A DNA stretch of 64,000 nucleotides from Marinobacter sp. F3R11 (GCF_003318275.1 NZ_QOCH01000015.1:1149677-1213676), one strand, 5' to 3'; numbered from the stretch's first letter, positions 1-10,016 are shown. Numbers and translations are program-made. The notes: a model not told the origin generated them from the letters alone.

Positions 1-486
1 TTGCGATATCCACTGGAGCTTGAGCAGTTGCAGAAGACCGCAATACAAAGGCTGGGCAACAATACTGCTCCAGTCAGCTTCATCCCGGCATAGTACGAGT
101 ATGCCAAGGGTCCGGCCATCATCACCGCTCAAGGGCTCGAGCCACAGGGATTTTGGACGACCGCTGGCTTCGATGAGGCGTTGAAAGCCGGGATGATCAA
201 GGCGGTAGCTGGCAGCACGAGTGAGTTCGCGTGCTTTGCCGGTTTGCAGCAAATGTGCGAATGGATGGCTGAAGTCACCACAGTCAAACTCACCTTGCTC
301 AGGCATATCGCCACAGTGCAGTGTGCGGCCACTGAGGTCGAGTTCCAATGCCCAGCAACGCGTCAGGCCGAAGGTATTTTCCAGCTGTGTGGTAGCGGTT
401 TTCAGCAAATCCGGCAGTGTTGCCTGTCGGATCAGTGCCACTGCCAGCTCTATGCCAGTGTGCAGTTCCATCTGCATCCGTCCCAT
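1..486 (-). CDS. vasH: T6SS sigma-54-dependent activator VasH, N-terminal part only
   Basis: The first 162 codons of a gene that runs off the left edge. The translated N-terminus begins MGRMQMELHTGIELAVAL and has the look of a GAF-type sensory domain; the AAA+ and DNA-binding domains expected of a sigma-54 activator would lie outside the window. Identity is inferred mainly from position: in Vibrio cholerae and in Pseudomonas HSI-II/III clusters the gene directly after clpV is the sigma-54 activator VasH/Sfa. The ATG at 486 is preceded by AAGGGA about eight bases upstream; other in-frame ATGs follow at 477 and 471. It lies 44 bases after clpV and is probably cotranscribed. It would activate the T6SS promoter seen upstream of tssB. 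Confidence 0.7.
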   Translation of the reverse strand, partial: MGRMQMELHTGIELAVALIRQATLPDLLKTATTQLENTFGLTRCWALELDLSGRTLHCGDMPEQGEFDCGDFSHPFAHLLQTGKARELTRAASYRLDHPGFQRLIEASGRPKSLWLEPLSGDDGRTLGILVLCRDEADWSSIVAQPLYCGLLQLLKLQWISQ

Positions 487-530
487 GTTTCTATTCCCTT
501 AATTTCTCTTTATCCTGGCGCACTACCGGC

Positions 531-3185
531 TCAGGACACAGTCCCTGAAAACCTGTTTTCACAAACGCTCAGGCTCACTCGCTTAACCGGCTCCTTCGCC
601 GCGAGCTTTTCAAGCAACGCCAGTGACACCGGCGGCAACAGTTCTCCTTCGATGATAGACTCCAGCATCCTTGCACCGTTTTCACTGCGTGTTGCCCGGC
701 TTCGGATAGCTTCTGCAAGACCATCTTCCAGAACGACTTCTGCGTGGTAGCGATCGCGAATCTGGTCAGCCAGACGTTCCAGCTTCTCTCCAACAATGCG
801 GTTCAGAGTATCTTCACCCAGTGGCAGGTATGGCACTATTTCCATCCGGGCCAACAAGGCCGGCTTGAAGAAATCAGCCAGTTCCGGGTACAGGGCTTCT
901 TCGATTTTCTCCGGTTCTTCAGCATGGTTGACGATGGTCTGATAACCGAGGTTGGAGGTCAGGAAAAACACAATGTTTTTACAATCGATCAGACGGCCTT
1001 CGCCATCAGCCAGTTCACCTTTATCAAAGGCCTGATAAAACAGGTTGAGAACTTCAGGGTGCGCTTTTTCCACTTCATCCAGTAACACCACGGAATATGG
1101 CTTCTGGCGAATGGCTTCGGTAAGGATGCCACCTTCGCCGAAACCGACGTAGCCCGGGGGGGAACCGATCAGGCGCGAAACCGTGTGTTTTTCCTGATAT
1201 TCAGACATGTTGATAGTCGTAAGGAACTGCCGGCCGCCATAGAGCAGTTCGGCAAGCTGTACAACGGTTTCTGTTTTACCAACGCCGCTGGGGCCGACCA
1301 GCAGAAATGCCCCCATAGGCCGACCGGGCCGGCGAAGGTCTGCGCGGGCGGTAAGCAAGTGCTGGTGCAGGCACTCAATGGCGGCATCCTGACCTTTGAT
1401 ATGGGCGTGCAGGTATGCTGGCAGATGGGTGATTTTTTCCAGTTCGTCTGCTGTCATGCGATTGACAGGAATACCTGTCCAGTCAGCAATGACTTCAGCA
1501 ATCTGTAGCGAATCTACCTGTGAGTGAACCAGTGGCTCACCAAGCTGCAGTTCCGTCAGTTCCTGTTCGATGGCGGCAGCTTCATTCTGCAACCCAGGGT
1601 GTTCTTCAAGGCCCTGAGTCTGCACCGCTGTTTGCTCTGACGCGGCGGATCCGGAAGATGCATTCTCGTCTTCGGCCGGGGTCAACAGCTGGTCCCGGAT
1701 ATCCACAAGGCGGGCAACCAGGCCACACTGTGTTTTCCAGTTCTGTTCCAGTTCCCCGGTCTGCTCTTTCAGCCTGGTTATTTGTTCTTCCAGCTCGGCT
1801 TCCCGGGCGGTATCAACATTCTGACCAAGGGTGTGCTCCCGGTTGAGCAGCTCTTTTTCCATAGAGAGCTGGTGCAATTCGCTGCGCATGTGGCTGAGCT
1901 TACGCGGGGGCGTGCTAAGGTTAAGGCTCACGCGGGCACAGGCGGTATCCAGTACGTCGATGGCTTTATCCGGGAGTTGCCGGCCAGCCAGATAACGCGC
2001 AGACATTTCCGAAGCAGCTTTCAGGGCGCTGTCGGCAATAAGAACCTTATGGGCTTTTTCGTACACTGTTCGCAAGCCACGGAGGATGTGAACCGCCTGT
2101 ACCGGGCTGGGTTCGTCCAGCGCTACCGGCTGGAACCGGCGGCTGAGAGCCGGGTCTTTCTCGAAGTATTTTTTGTATTCACGCCAGGTGGTAGCGGCAA
2201 TTGTGCGCAGTTCACCACGGGCCAGCGCTGGTTTTAACAAGTTGGCAGCGTCTGAGCCTCCCTCGCTGTTGCCGGCGCCAATCAGGGTATGAGCTTCGTC
2301 GATAAATAGAATGATAGGCGTCGCCGAGCCCTTCACCGCTTCGATAACCCCTTTCAGGCGTTTCTCGAACTCACCTTTAACCGATGCTCCCGCCTGCAGT
2401 GCACCCATATCCAGGGTCCAGAGTTCAACCTTCTGCAGGCGTTCAGGCACATCACCATTAACAATGCGCAGTGCAAGACCTTCCACTACAGCGCTTTTGC
2501 CAACACCGGCATCCCCTACCACGATGGGATTGTTCTTGCGGCGACGGCAGAGAATATCGATCATCTGGTCAATTTCAGCATCACGACACACCACTGGATC
2601 CAGTTTTCCAGAGCGAGCCATAGCAGTGAAATCGGTTGCGTAGCGTCTGAGCGGATCCATATCCGCCTCTGCCCGGGGCGTGCCTGTCTGGCCCTGTTCC
2701 AGTTCCGGACATTCGGCGGAGCCTGCAGTCACAGTGGAAAACTGGCGACGCAGCTGTTCACGGTTGATATCCCGGAGCAACTGGCTGACCTGCGGCGCCA
2801 GATAACGATCAGCACTCATCAGCAATGCCAGGAACACTGCACCGGAGCGTAGTTCCCTATGTTCCAGTTCAGTTGATGCCAGCAGCCAGGCATCCTGCAA
2901 CAGCTCAATCAACAGCGGCGAGAAAGACGGATAGGCCTCTGCTGTTTGTGGCTGGCCATTAAGGCTTTCACCCACAACCTGCTGAAATTCCGGATAGTTG
3001 ACACCCGCGTGCTCCAGAATCTGGCGTACATCGGAAAACGGTGTTTCCAATAATTTGAACAACAGATGGGCCGGAGTAATTTCAGCTCCCTGGCGACTGA
3101 TACACAGGGCTGCAGAGGCTTCCAGTCCATTGCGGCAAATATCATTGAGACGCCCGATAAGCGCCGGCAGTTCTACCCGAATCAC
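531..3185 (-). CDS. clpV: T6SS sheath-disassembly ATPase ClpV/TssH
   Basis: Hexameric AAA+ ATPase that unfolds contracted TssB/TssC sheath so subunits can be recycled. Two nucleotide-binding domains are visible: Walker A GDAGVGKS at about residues 224-231 and GPSGVGKT at about 628-635, with Walker B-type LFIDEAHTL and LLDEVEKAHP, and a coiled-coil middle region rich in Glu/Gln/Leu between them. The N-terminal Clp-N-like domain starts VIRVELPALIGRLND. I start the gene at GTG 3185, which has AAGGA seven bases upstream; an upstream in-frame ATG at 3230 would add 15 unrelated residues and run into tssL. About 884 residues, usual for ClpV. It follows tssL after 10 bases in the same operon. Confidence 0.95.
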   Translation of the reverse strand: MIRVELPALIGRLNDICRNGLEASAALCISRQGAEITPAHLLFKLLETPFSDVRQILEHAGVNYPEFQQVVGESLNGQPQTAEAYPSFSPLLIELLQDAWLLASTELEHRELRSGAVFLALLMSADRYLAPQVSQLLRDINREQLRRQFSTVTAGSAECPELEQGQTGTPRAEADMDPLRRYATDFTAMARSGKLDPVVCRDAEIDQMIDILCRRRKNNPIVVGDAGVGKSAVVEGLALRIVNGDVPERLQKVELWTLDMGALQAGASVKGEFEKRLKGVIEAVKGSATPIILFIDEAHTLIGAGNSEGGSDAANLLKPALARGELRTIAATTWREYKKYFEKDPALSRRFQPVALDEPSPVQAVHILRGLRTVYEKAHKVLIADSALKAASEMSARYLAGRQLPDKAIDVLDTACARVSLNLSTPPRKLSHMRSELHQLSMEKELLNREHTLGQNVDTAREAELEEQITRLKEQTGELEQNWKTQCGLVARLVDIRDQLLTPAEDENASSGSAASEQTAVQTQGLEEHPGLQNEAAAIEQELTELQLGEPLVHSQVDSLQIAEVIADWTGIPVNRMTADELEKITHLPAYLHAHIKGQDAAIECLHQHLLTARADLRRPGRPMGAFLLVGPSGVGKTETVVQLAELLYGGRQFLTTINMSEYQEKHTVSRLIGSPPGYVGFGEGGILTEAIRQKPYSVVLLDEVEKAHPEVLNLFYQAFDKGELADGEGRLIDCKNIVFFLTSNLGYQTIVNHAEEPEKIEEALYPELADFFKPALLARMEIVPYLPLGEDTLNRIVGEKLERLADQIRDRYHAEVVLEDGLAEAIRSRATRSENGARMLESIIEGELLPPVSLALLEKLAAKEPVKRVSLSVCENRFSGTVS

Positions 3186-3195
3186 AGTGATATCC

Positions 3196-4023
3196 TTATT
3201 TCGGTAATTGTTCCAGAACGCTGAGTACATCCCTGATGCGTTCTTCCAGAGCTATATTGTAAAGACTGAAGATTCCCGCCATAACGACAACAAACAAGCC
3301 CGCTATACCCCAGAGCGGCAAGCCGGTGCGCAACCGGTTCCGCGCCGGGGTTACATTCACATGCGCGTCAGCCAGGGGGGCCGGGCCGGGCTCATTCCTG
3401 AGTGACTGAAGCTGTTCATGAAGCCCGCGCAGAATCTGCTCGTACTCATCACGACCGTTTTCCATCACCTTGTAACGGCCTTCAAAACCCAGGCAAAGGC
3501 ATAAGTAGATAAACCCCAGCATGTCCTTGTAGCGCGCTGGCTCCTGTTCCATGCGAGCAAGGATGGCAAAGACTTTTTCTCCACCCCAGGTTTCATTGTG
3601 AAAACGCGACAATAACGAATGTTGTGACCAGATACTGTGGGCGCCCCAATCTGTACCCAGCACTGCTTCATCAATAAAGGCACAAAGCACATAGCGATAG
3701 GCCACTACTGTAGGGCGTTCATAACCCTGTTCTATAAGTTCTCGATCAATAGCGGCAATCTCATCAACCACCTGCTGGTAGAGACTCTCAACTGCCCCGA
3801 AATCGGCCAGCCTGCGAATCCGGATCACCAGCCCCAGCAAAGGTGTGGCTGCGTCGGTCAGGCGATTGTCTTCCAGACCCCGGAGCTGGAACCGGGCATT
3901 GCCAAAATCGCCGTCGGAATGCCCGTTCTGCGACTGTTCGCCGGCAAACAACAGCTCACTGAATGCACTGTTATCTGAATGCCTGTTGCCATTGGGTAAA
4001 TCCATTACCGGTGCACCTGTCAT
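3196..4023 (-). CDS. tssL: T6SS inner-membrane protein TssL (DotU family)
   Basis: Component of the TssJLM membrane complex that anchors the T6SS baseplate at the inner membrane. The 275-residue protein has the DotU cytoplasmic domain (TDAATPLLGLVIRIRRL near residues 55-75, and YRYVLCAFIDEAVLGTDWG), one membrane helix near residues 232-257, and only a short periplasmic tail of about 16 residues, so this is the plain form without a fused peptidoglycan-binding domain. The ATG at 4023 has AGGAG seven bases upstream. It starts three bases after tssK. Its partner TssM is not in the window. Confidence 0.93.
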   Translation of the reverse strand: MTGAPVMDLPNGNRHSDNSAFSELLFAGEQSQNGHSDGDFGNARFQLRGLEDNRLTDAATPLLGLVIRIRRLADFGAVESLYQQVVDEIAAIDRELIEQGYERPTVVAYRYVLCAFIDEAVLGTDWGAHSIWSQHSLLSRFHNETWGGEKVFAILARMEQEPARYKDMLGFIYLCLCLGFEGRYKVMENGRDEYEQILRGLHEQLQSLRNEPGPAPLADAHVNVTPARNRLRTGLPLWGIAGLFVVVMAGIFSLYNIALEERIRDVLSVLEQLPK

Positions 4024-4026
4024 GAA

Positions 4027-5361
4027 TTAACTCCTGATTGCCCAAAACTGCATTTCCAGACCCGGGAAGTTGCCCGCCACGTGGAAGGCAAAGCCACTGG
4101 CGTTTTCGAGCATTTGCCAGGCCTGGCTCTGATCATCCAGCCGGAAGTACACAAATCCGGCGTGATACGGCAACTGCCGCGGCGCTACCGGCAGAGCAGA
4201 TAGCGGAATACCAGGAAGTTGCAGACTGATGAGATCGCGGATTTTCTCAACGGAAGCCACCTTACACTGCTGGGTGAACTGCTTACGCAGATCGTCCAGC
4301 GGCATGTCGGCTTTAACCGCCAGAATGAATTCAGCGCTGTGTATCAGCTGACCATCCTGAACCGGCGCGACTGTCAGGCCGTACTGGCGCTGCTGCAACT
4401 GAATGGCCAGTGCTCGCGGCTCCAGTACCGTACTGAGAGACTGTCGCAATACCTGCATCAACGGCGTAAAGCTGTCTTCCGGTAGATCGTGATCGTATGG
4501 CAGGTACTCTCTGGGCAGGCGGCTTTCGTCAGTGAAGGTCACCAACTCGCCACAAAGCTCCAGCAAGGCTTCATACAGACGCTCCGGATGCAGTTGACGC
4601 AGGCGGGCCAGGTGCATGAATCTGGGGTGCGCCCGGTTGAGCATCTGGAGCAGCATGAAATCTGCCACATCCGCAACACCGCCCTGCCCTGGCGCACCTA
4701 CACGTTCCGCGATATTGCGCGCACGCTCACGCATCAGGCCTGCCATCTCGCCGACAAAACGCTGCAATCTGGGTGCCGAGCGAATGCTGAGCATGGTCGG
4801 CAGGAAATTCGGATCCATTACCAGGCTACCATCCGGGCGCTTTTCCAGAATCCGGCCAACAGCCAGAGCTGCATAGGCGCTGCGGTCGTCCCGCTCCAGC
4901 ATCAGCCGAGGTGCTACCCGGGCAACATCTATGGTGTGGGAGTCGCCGTCGATGGAATGCAAGTCCCGGATTTCGGCACTATGAGCCCGGAGCCTTCCGG
5001 CCACGGGTGCTTCCGGCCACTCTACTTCCGCCAGATTGTCATTACCCAGTGGCAGGGCGAGATACACAACCTGGTTGGCCACCGACGCATCGGCAATTTC
5101 CAGAGGCTCTGGCATCACGTCATCCTGGGGCACATTGAACCATGTGCCATCGGGAAACAGCCCGCTGGCCCGCACCAGTCCGACACGCCCGAAGCTCAGA
5201 TATTCGGCATTCAGCTCCAGATCGCTGAACCCGTACAGGTAGTCTGATACCGCAAGAGACCGCTCAGTGATCTGATGCTCCAGATAACGCTGCTGCTGCT
5301 GGAAGTGCTGGGGTTTGATAAACAGACCATCACTCCATACGACTCGGTTGGTAACGGCCAT
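4027..5361 (-). CDS. tssK: T6SS baseplate protein TssK
   Basis: Baseplate subunit that links the TssEFG wedge to the TssJLM membrane complex. The 444-residue length and the N-terminal stretch VVWSDGLFIKPQHFQQQQRY (residues 7-26) are characteristic of the TssK/VasE family; MFxxPQHFQxQ-like openings are the family signature. No signal peptide or membrane segment is seen, as expected for a cytoplasmic protein. The start codon overlaps the tssJ stop by one base (TGATG), suggesting translational coupling; no strong ribosome-binding site is visible. It is followed after three bases by tssL. Confidence 0.94.
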   Translation of the reverse strand: MAVTNRVVWSDGLFIKPQHFQQQQRYLEHQITERSLAVSDYLYGFSDLELNAEYLSFGRVGLVRASGLFPDGTWFNVPQDDVMPEPLEIADASVANQVVYLALPLGNDNLAEVEWPEAPVAGRLRAHSAEIRDLHSIDGDSHTIDVARVAPRLMLERDDRSAYAALAVGRILEKRPDGSLVMDPNFLPTMLSIRSAPRLQRFVGEMAGLMRERARNIAERVGAPGQGGVADVADFMLLQMLNRAHPRFMHLARLRQLHPERLYEALLELCGELVTFTDESRLPREYLPYDHDLPEDSFTPLMQVLRQSLSTVLEPRALAIQLQQRQYGLTVAPVQDGQLIHSAEFILAVKADMPLDDLRKQFTQQCKVASVEKIRDLISLQLPGIPLSALPVAPRQLPYHAGFVYFRLDDQSQAWQMLENASGFAFHVAGNFPGLEMQFWAIRS

Positions 5362-5906
5362 CAGGATTCGTCCGATCGCTTGAGTTGCACTTCTCTGTCC
5401 CGCAGATTAACCAGAAGGTGATAACGGCTACCAAGGGGGTCGACTCTGACCACTTTTTTCCACTGGGACAGGTTTGGGTAAGCGTAGAACGCGATCACGC
5501 CGATAAACCGGGTATCCTTATTGATCTCAAACGGCTCCACAAACTTGAACTGTCCGGGCACCAGAGTGTAATCACTGTGATCAATGTAATTTCGCCCAAG
5601 CGAACTTTTCAGATCACTCAGTAACTGGTCAAAATCACCAGCCATCAGCAACGAGCTGTCGCGCATTTCAATGATCTGAAAAGCAACCGGCGTGGGAGCC
5701 AGGGATTCGTTCGGGTTCACGTCCGGTTCAGCCACCATGGTCAGGTCTACCCGGCTGGGCAGGTCCTCCGGGTAACCAACGGGAATATCCGGATCCCAGA
5801 GTACTTTTGCTGTCTTGGTAACTGCGTTATAGGGCGTGCTGCATCCCACAAGCACAAATACCACTGCCAGCATCATCGCCAGCACCCTCCATTTGCAGGT
5901 TTTCAC
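5361..5906 (-). CDS. tssJ: T6SS outer-membrane lipoprotein TssJ
   Basis: Outer-membrane lipoprotein that contacts TssM in the T6SS trans-envelope complex. The 181-residue product has a lipoprotein signal peptide with a hydrophobic core and lipobox LVGC; Cys22 would be lipidated. The mature part fits the TssJ/VasD beta-sandwich family in length and in the segment VAFQIIEMRDSSLLMAGDFD. The start overlaps the end of fha by four bases (ATGA) and the stop overlaps tssK by one base, so translation is likely coupled along the operon. Confidence 0.92.
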   Translation of the reverse strand: MKTCKWRVLAMMLAVVFVLVGCSTPYNAVTKTAKVLWDPDIPVGYPEDLPSRVDLTMVAEPDVNPNESLAPTPVAFQIIEMRDSSLLMAGDFDQLLSDLKSSLGRNYIDHSDYTLVPGQFKFVEPFEINKDTRFIGVIAFYAYPNLSQWKKVVRVDPLGSRYHLLVNLRDREVQLKRSDES

Positions 5907-7243
5907 AACAGATTCTCCCTTTGTAGTTGGCGTAGATGCTGGTCATATGCCTGATCGAATACTTCCTGGAACAAGCGTTCAAATCCCTGCTGACGACTTG
6001 ATCTCAACTCCTTGTAGTAATGCTGATACATATCCCACGCCCATCGCCCTTCATCCTCATTCTGTTTCAGACCCCGCCGGTAACCGTGAAAGCGACGGAG
6101 CAGAGCCTCTGGTGAGAATGCGTGCAGAATGGCATCCAGTGCTTCACTGACCGCCGCTTGAGTAGCCTGCTGATGGTGGTTCAGGCTCTGCAGACTTTCC
6201 TGAACAGCTGCAGGTGCGGAGAGGTGCACTGGACTACGCTGGCTCGCAAACAGAGTCTGGACGGTTTCCTCGTAGTCGCTACCTAGCCGCAAGGGGTTAT
6301 CTTCAATCGGCTGAAGCCGCGTGCGCAGCGCCTGGTGCCGGGTATCTTCACTCTGATGCAGAGCCAGCAACCCGTCGATAGCGGCTTTCAGTGTCTGCCC
6401 GGCTTCTTCCAGAAACAGCTGCATTTCATCGCTGTCTTCAAAGCTGAGGCCTGCGTCCATACCCTGTAATACAGGTGCGACACTGATGTGCTTGCGGCTC
6501 TGATCGTTTGCGGGAGCAGTTCTATGATCTCTGGACTCCCTCCCTTTCATGCCGGTATTGGTCTGCGACATCCTGTCCTTTTCTCCCTTTTTCACCGGAA
6601 GGCCAATCGCTACATCGCGGTTTTCCCGGTATTCGTCCGTTACCGTGGTTTCAGCCGCAAACCAGGCACGCTTGTTTGCCATGAGAGCGTGTTCTTCGTG
6701 ACCTGCACGGGTGGTTTCTTCATGCAAATGCTGCATGGGGTCAGCACTGATGGTTTCGGCAGGGGCCGGGGGCAGCCCTTCCATTGGTTCGGCAGGCAGA
6801 GAAGCGTCCTGATTTCCCGCACTCCGGGCAAGCTCCCCTTCCGCCACATCCACAAGCCGTCGGTCCCCTGCATCGTCCCGATGTTCCAGCTGCTGATCAG
6901 CCGGCATTTCTGATAACTCTGTGCGCAACCGGTAGCGACCGATACTCAGGGTATCGCCCTGCTTCAGCCGGGCCCTCCGGCCCCGACCAACTGGCTGAGT
7001 TGCGCTATTGATGTACGTTCTGCCACTGCGGTCAATCAAACAGAAGCCACCATCCAGAAGCCTGATTTCTGCATGGCCTGGGACAACGCCTGTACGATGT
7101 GCCGACAACTGCCATGTATCACTCTTCGCCGTACCAATAGACCCGCCCTGTGGACCGAAGCTGTGTTCAATATCAGCTCCGCTGCGCATTGTTTCGGGGT
7201 TGGTTACCGTCAGTTTCAGTCGGCTTACCTGCCGTTCTTCCAT
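5903..7243 (-). CDS. tagH: T6SS-associated forkhead-associated (FHA) domain protein
   Basis: FHA-domain protein of the type VI cluster, equivalent in position to V. cholerae VCA0112 and Pseudomonas Fha2. Residues 1-110 form the FHA domain: the opening RLKLTVTNPE, the GSIGTAKSD strand, PGHAEIRLLDGGFCLIDRSG and the TYIN element, which together should bind phosphothreonine. The middle is low-complexity and probably disordered, and the last 180 residues are the conserved C-terminal TagH region. The ATG at 7243 has AAGGA eight bases upstream; a GTG two codons earlier is too close to that site. No kinase or phosphatase partner is seen in this window. About 446 residues. Confidence 0.88.
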   Translation of the reverse strand: MEERQVSRLKLTVTNPETMRSGADIEHSFGPQGGSIGTAKSDTWQLSAHRTGVVPGHAEIRLLDGGFCLIDRSGRTYINSATQPVGRGRRARLKQGDTLSIGRYRLRTELSEMPADQQLEHRDDAGDRRLVDVAEGELARSAGNQDASLPAEPMEGLPPAPAETISADPMQHLHEETTRAGHEEHALMANKRAWFAAETTVTDEYRENRDVAIGLPVKKGEKDRMSQTNTGMKGRESRDHRTAPANDQSRKHISVAPVLQGMDAGLSFEDSDEMQLFLEEAGQTLKAAIDGLLALHQSEDTRHQALRTRLQPIEDNPLRLGSDYEETVQTLFASQRSPVHLSAPAAVQESLQSLNHHQQATQAAVSEALDAILHAFSPEALLRRFHGYRRGLKQNEDEGRWAWDMYQHYYKELRSSRQQGFERLFQEVFDQAYDQHLRQLQRENLL

Positions 7244-7263
7244 GATCACATTCCTTTTCCCTG

Positions 7264-8280
7264 TTAACGGCGTATCTGAAGTCGCACGGCTGGCCGGCGC
7301 CGGGCTTTCTCCGGCGTCACGAAAGAGTTCCAGCCCAGCCGCACATCCTGACCCAGTTGCATGGGACGAATATCGGGGGCCCGCATTTGCAACTCCAGGT
7401 CGTAGGCCAGTTGCTCGCGGGTCGCAAACTCCACAAGTTTCACCAACCGGGGATAATCCTGTCCGTTGGGCAGGAAATCGGCAAAACGCTGGCGACTCAG
7501 GTTTCGAATCCGCAGAATAAATTTGCCACTGCGATCACGGATGCTGGAGCCCACCAATGTGTCATCACCCAGCCTTGCGTTGCTCTGCCCCAGCCGCGTT
7601 TGCTGATCACCGGCAATGGCCACTTTGCGCAATACCCACTGCTCAATGCTGACATCATCCAGGTCAAAACAATGACCAACAATGCCACTAACCACTTCAG
7701 GAGAGCGGCTACGGCCTGCCATAAGCCCGGAGTAAGCCAGCATCTTCGACCAGTTGACCGGTGTGGCTTCCCGCAGGCGGCTGTCGCCAAGCCCTATGAG
7801 CGCATAAATAAGTTCGGAAAAACCATCCGAAGCGCCGGGGCGAAAACGCACGTAATAACGGTATTTACGCCAGGCGCGATGAAACAGCGTAACCAGCCGG
7901 TGGTTGAAAAAATCCAGGAAGTGCCTGCGTATACCAAGATCCTGGCCAGCTTCCCACGCCAGATCTTCAAGGTAGTAACCGGGCAATGGCGACTGTGAAC
8001 CGTGCAGCCCCAGAAAACTTACTTCCAGCTGATAGGGGCCGTGTTCATGCTCCGGCGATAATGCTGAAACCACATCACTTCCGGGAAATCCCAGACTGGC
8101 GGACGCCGAAAACCGAATACGTTCCTGGCGCGGCTCATCACCCCGGTCACATTCCAGGTCGTCACCATGGTAGCGGTGAATCAGATCCACCAGCTGGAAA
8201 AAACTGTAGCGTCGTGCATTGCCCAGGACGGGTTGCAGATCGGCTACATCAACGGCTGCTGGCCTTGCTGTAACGTCCAT
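7264..8280 (-). CDS. tssG: T6SS baseplate protein TssG
   Basis: Baseplate wedge subunit (VasB/ImpH family), partner of TssE, TssF and TssK. The 338-residue protein contains the family features ARRYSFFQLVDLIHRY (residues 23-38), the segment GSQSPLPGYYLEDL and the LDFFNHRLVTLFHRAWRKYR block. Its ATG at 8280 lies inside the 3' end of tssF, overlapping by 37 bases, with AGGA upstream, so it is probably translated by coupling. Next gene downstream is fha after about 20 bases. Confidence 0.93.
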   Translation of the reverse strand: MDVTARPAAVDVADLQPVLGNARRYSFFQLVDLIHRYHGDDLECDRGDEPRQERIRFSASASLGFPGSDVVSALSPEHEHGPYQLEVSFLGLHGSQSPLPGYYLEDLAWEAGQDLGIRRHFLDFFNHRLVTLFHRAWRKYRYYVRFRPGASDGFSELIYALIGLGDSRLREATPVNWSKMLAYSGLMAGRSRSPEVVSGIVGHCFDLDDVSIEQWVLRKVAIAGDQQTRLGQSNARLGDDTLVGSSIRDRSGKFILRIRNLSRQRFADFLPNGQDYPRLVKLVEFATREQLAYDLELQMRAPDIRPMQLGQDVRLGWNSFVTPEKARRRPAVRLQIRR

Positions 8281-10016
8281 GTATACCGTTCCTGGTTGTC
8301 TGTATTCACCACTTCCAACTGGTGAAAAGCGTTGATACTGGCGTAAAGTGCAAAGAACTGACTGAGTACAGTGCCAAACAGGTACAGATCCCCTTCTGAT
8401 GCAAAGGCCTGCTGATCCAGTTTCAGCACTGAACGGATACCGCGCACCGGCAACCCGCGGACCATTCTGTCTACCGGGCTGGTTTCGATACTGCTGATAC
8501 CGGCCAGCCGTTTCCGGGATACACGCTCTGCCTGCCGGTCCACCAGGGCCCGGAAGTCATAAACCCTCAGTACCGTTCGAAGGGCATCCACATCCAGCAT
8601 GGAAAGATAGTTCAGCGAGAGATTCGAGATCAGCGTCCACAACAGACTGCCATCAAGAGTCGGCCTCAAAGTGGCTGTAGGACGGGTGATGTTGCTGAAC
8701 GAGGCGTATGCCGGGGTGGTCTCCGTGGCCATGCAAACCTCCCCCACAGCCAACTGTTGGGGTAGTTGCCGGTTGGTGCATGTAAGCGTCAGTGAAATCG
8801 CTTCCTGACGATCCATGCACTCGGACTCATCACCGCGCACAAATGAAATATAATGATCAAACCCATCGCCCCGCACACTGTCCTTGGCCCTTACCCGGTA
8901 GTACAGTGCCGCACGGCCACGATCGCGCTCAACTTCGTGCTGAAAACTCTCAAACGCTGTGTAAATCCGGGGCTCACCCCGACCAGAACGGCCTTCCAGC
9001 CAACCTTCAACCTGCTCAATACTGAACACTTCAAAATGATCCGGCGAACGGCTGGATGCCAGTATCCTGTACTCCGTCTGACGCCCGTTAAGATCAACCG
9101 GCTCTCCCTCATGGGTAAACAGATTCACCGCTGGCGTGCAGTAAAGCTGCATGTTTTCAGCCCGTATCCTCACATCCGGGGGCAGAATTCTGCTGAAATG
9201 AAACCGCAGGGAGATCTCATCCGCCTGAACACCAGGCAAGCGATTCCCGAGCCCGGAAATGTCTATAAACCGGAATGCCTCAGGGAAACTCAGATATTCC
9301 TGCAGAATCCGGTAACCGGGATAGGCATTCTTCGGATAGGGCAACAGTGTCTCATCACTGGCAAACCCTACAGGCTTGAGCGTGGACGTCGGCAAGCTAT
9401 AAACCGAACCACCAACAACAAGCTCCATACGGCTGAGGTAGTGATTCAGCCAAAGATAAAGTGTTTCTGATGTGTGGTTATCACCGCCCAGATAAAAACG
9501 TAAATTGTCCAGCCCCAAAGCATTTAACGGCTGATCTGTATGCAGCGCCAGATCCACGGTCATTGTCGATACTTCCCGTGAATGTTCTGCATGAGCATCT
9601 GCCACACTGATGGGGAACACATCCACTGCCCGACAGGTGCGAAACCTGCATTGCGTCTGATGTGTAGCATCACCAAGTGGCCGGCTTTTGATCTCGGTAT
9701 GACGCTCAACCCGCTGGTGTTCACTAATCGCGTGTAACTGCGGATCAAACCTTATGATGGTGCAGCTTGGAACCGGGCGAAGGTAGTTGGGCCAAAGCAT
9801 GTTTAACAGGGAGTGCGTCAGCTCCGGGAATTCATCTTCAACCTTTTCCCGAAGTTTACCTGTCAGGAATGCAAAACCCTCCAACAAACGCTCTACGTCC
9901 GGGTCTGTGCTTTGTTCAGACAAGAATCGCGTCAACTGCGGATGCGCTTCAGCAAACTCTCGCCCCTGAAGTCGCAGAAAACTCAGCTCATCCCTGTAAA
10001 ATCGGTTTAACTTCAT
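8244..10016 (-). CDS. tssF: T6SS baseplate protein TssF
   Basis: Largest baseplate wedge subunit (VasA/ImpG family). The 590-residue protein begins with the classic family sequence NRFYRDELSFLRLQGREFAE followed by HPQLTRFLSEQSTDPDVERL, and ends near VNTDNQERYTWTLQQGQQP. The ATG at 10016 has only a distant AAGGA about 12 bases upstream; a 31-codon reading frame ends four bases before this start and may help deliver ribosomes. An unusual 143-base gap separates it from tssE, whereas other neighbours in this operon overlap or nearly touch. Confidence 0.94.
   Translation of the reverse strand: MKLNRFYRDELSFLRLQGREFAEAHPQLTRFLSEQSTDPDVERLLEGFAFLTGKLREKVEDEFPELTHSLLNMLWPNYLRPVPSCTIIRFDPQLHAISEHQRVERHTEIKSRPLGDATHQTQCRFRTCRAVDVFPISVADAHAEHSREVSTMTVDLALHTDQPLNALGLDNLRFYLGGDNHTSETLYLWLNHYLSRMELVVGGSVYSLPTSTLKPVGFASDETLLPYPKNAYPGYRILQEYLSFPEAFRFIDISGLGNRLPGVQADEISLRFHFSRILPPDVRIRAENMQLYCTPAVNLFTHEGEPVDLNGRQTEYRILASSRSPDHFEVFSIEQVEGWLEGRSGRGEPRIYTAFESFQHEVERDRGRAALYYRVRAKDSVRGDGFDHYISFVRGDESECMDRQEAISLTLTCTNRQLPQQLAVGEVCMATETTPAYASFSNITRPTATLRPTLDGSLLWTLISNLSLNYLSMLDVDALRTVLRVYDFRALVDRQAERVSRKRLAGISSIETSPVDRMVRGLPVRGIRSVLKLDQQAFASEGDLYLFGTVLSQFFALYASINAFHQLEVVNTDNQERYTWTLQQGQQPLM

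Noticed and set aside
3186-3230. Longer N-terminus of ClpV starting at ATG 3230
   Set aside because: It would overlap tssL, adds residues unlike ClpV, and the GTG at 3185 has a better ribosome site.
4489-5247. A 252-codon plus-strand frame opposite tssK
   Set aside because: Antisense to tssK, no motifs, no operon context.
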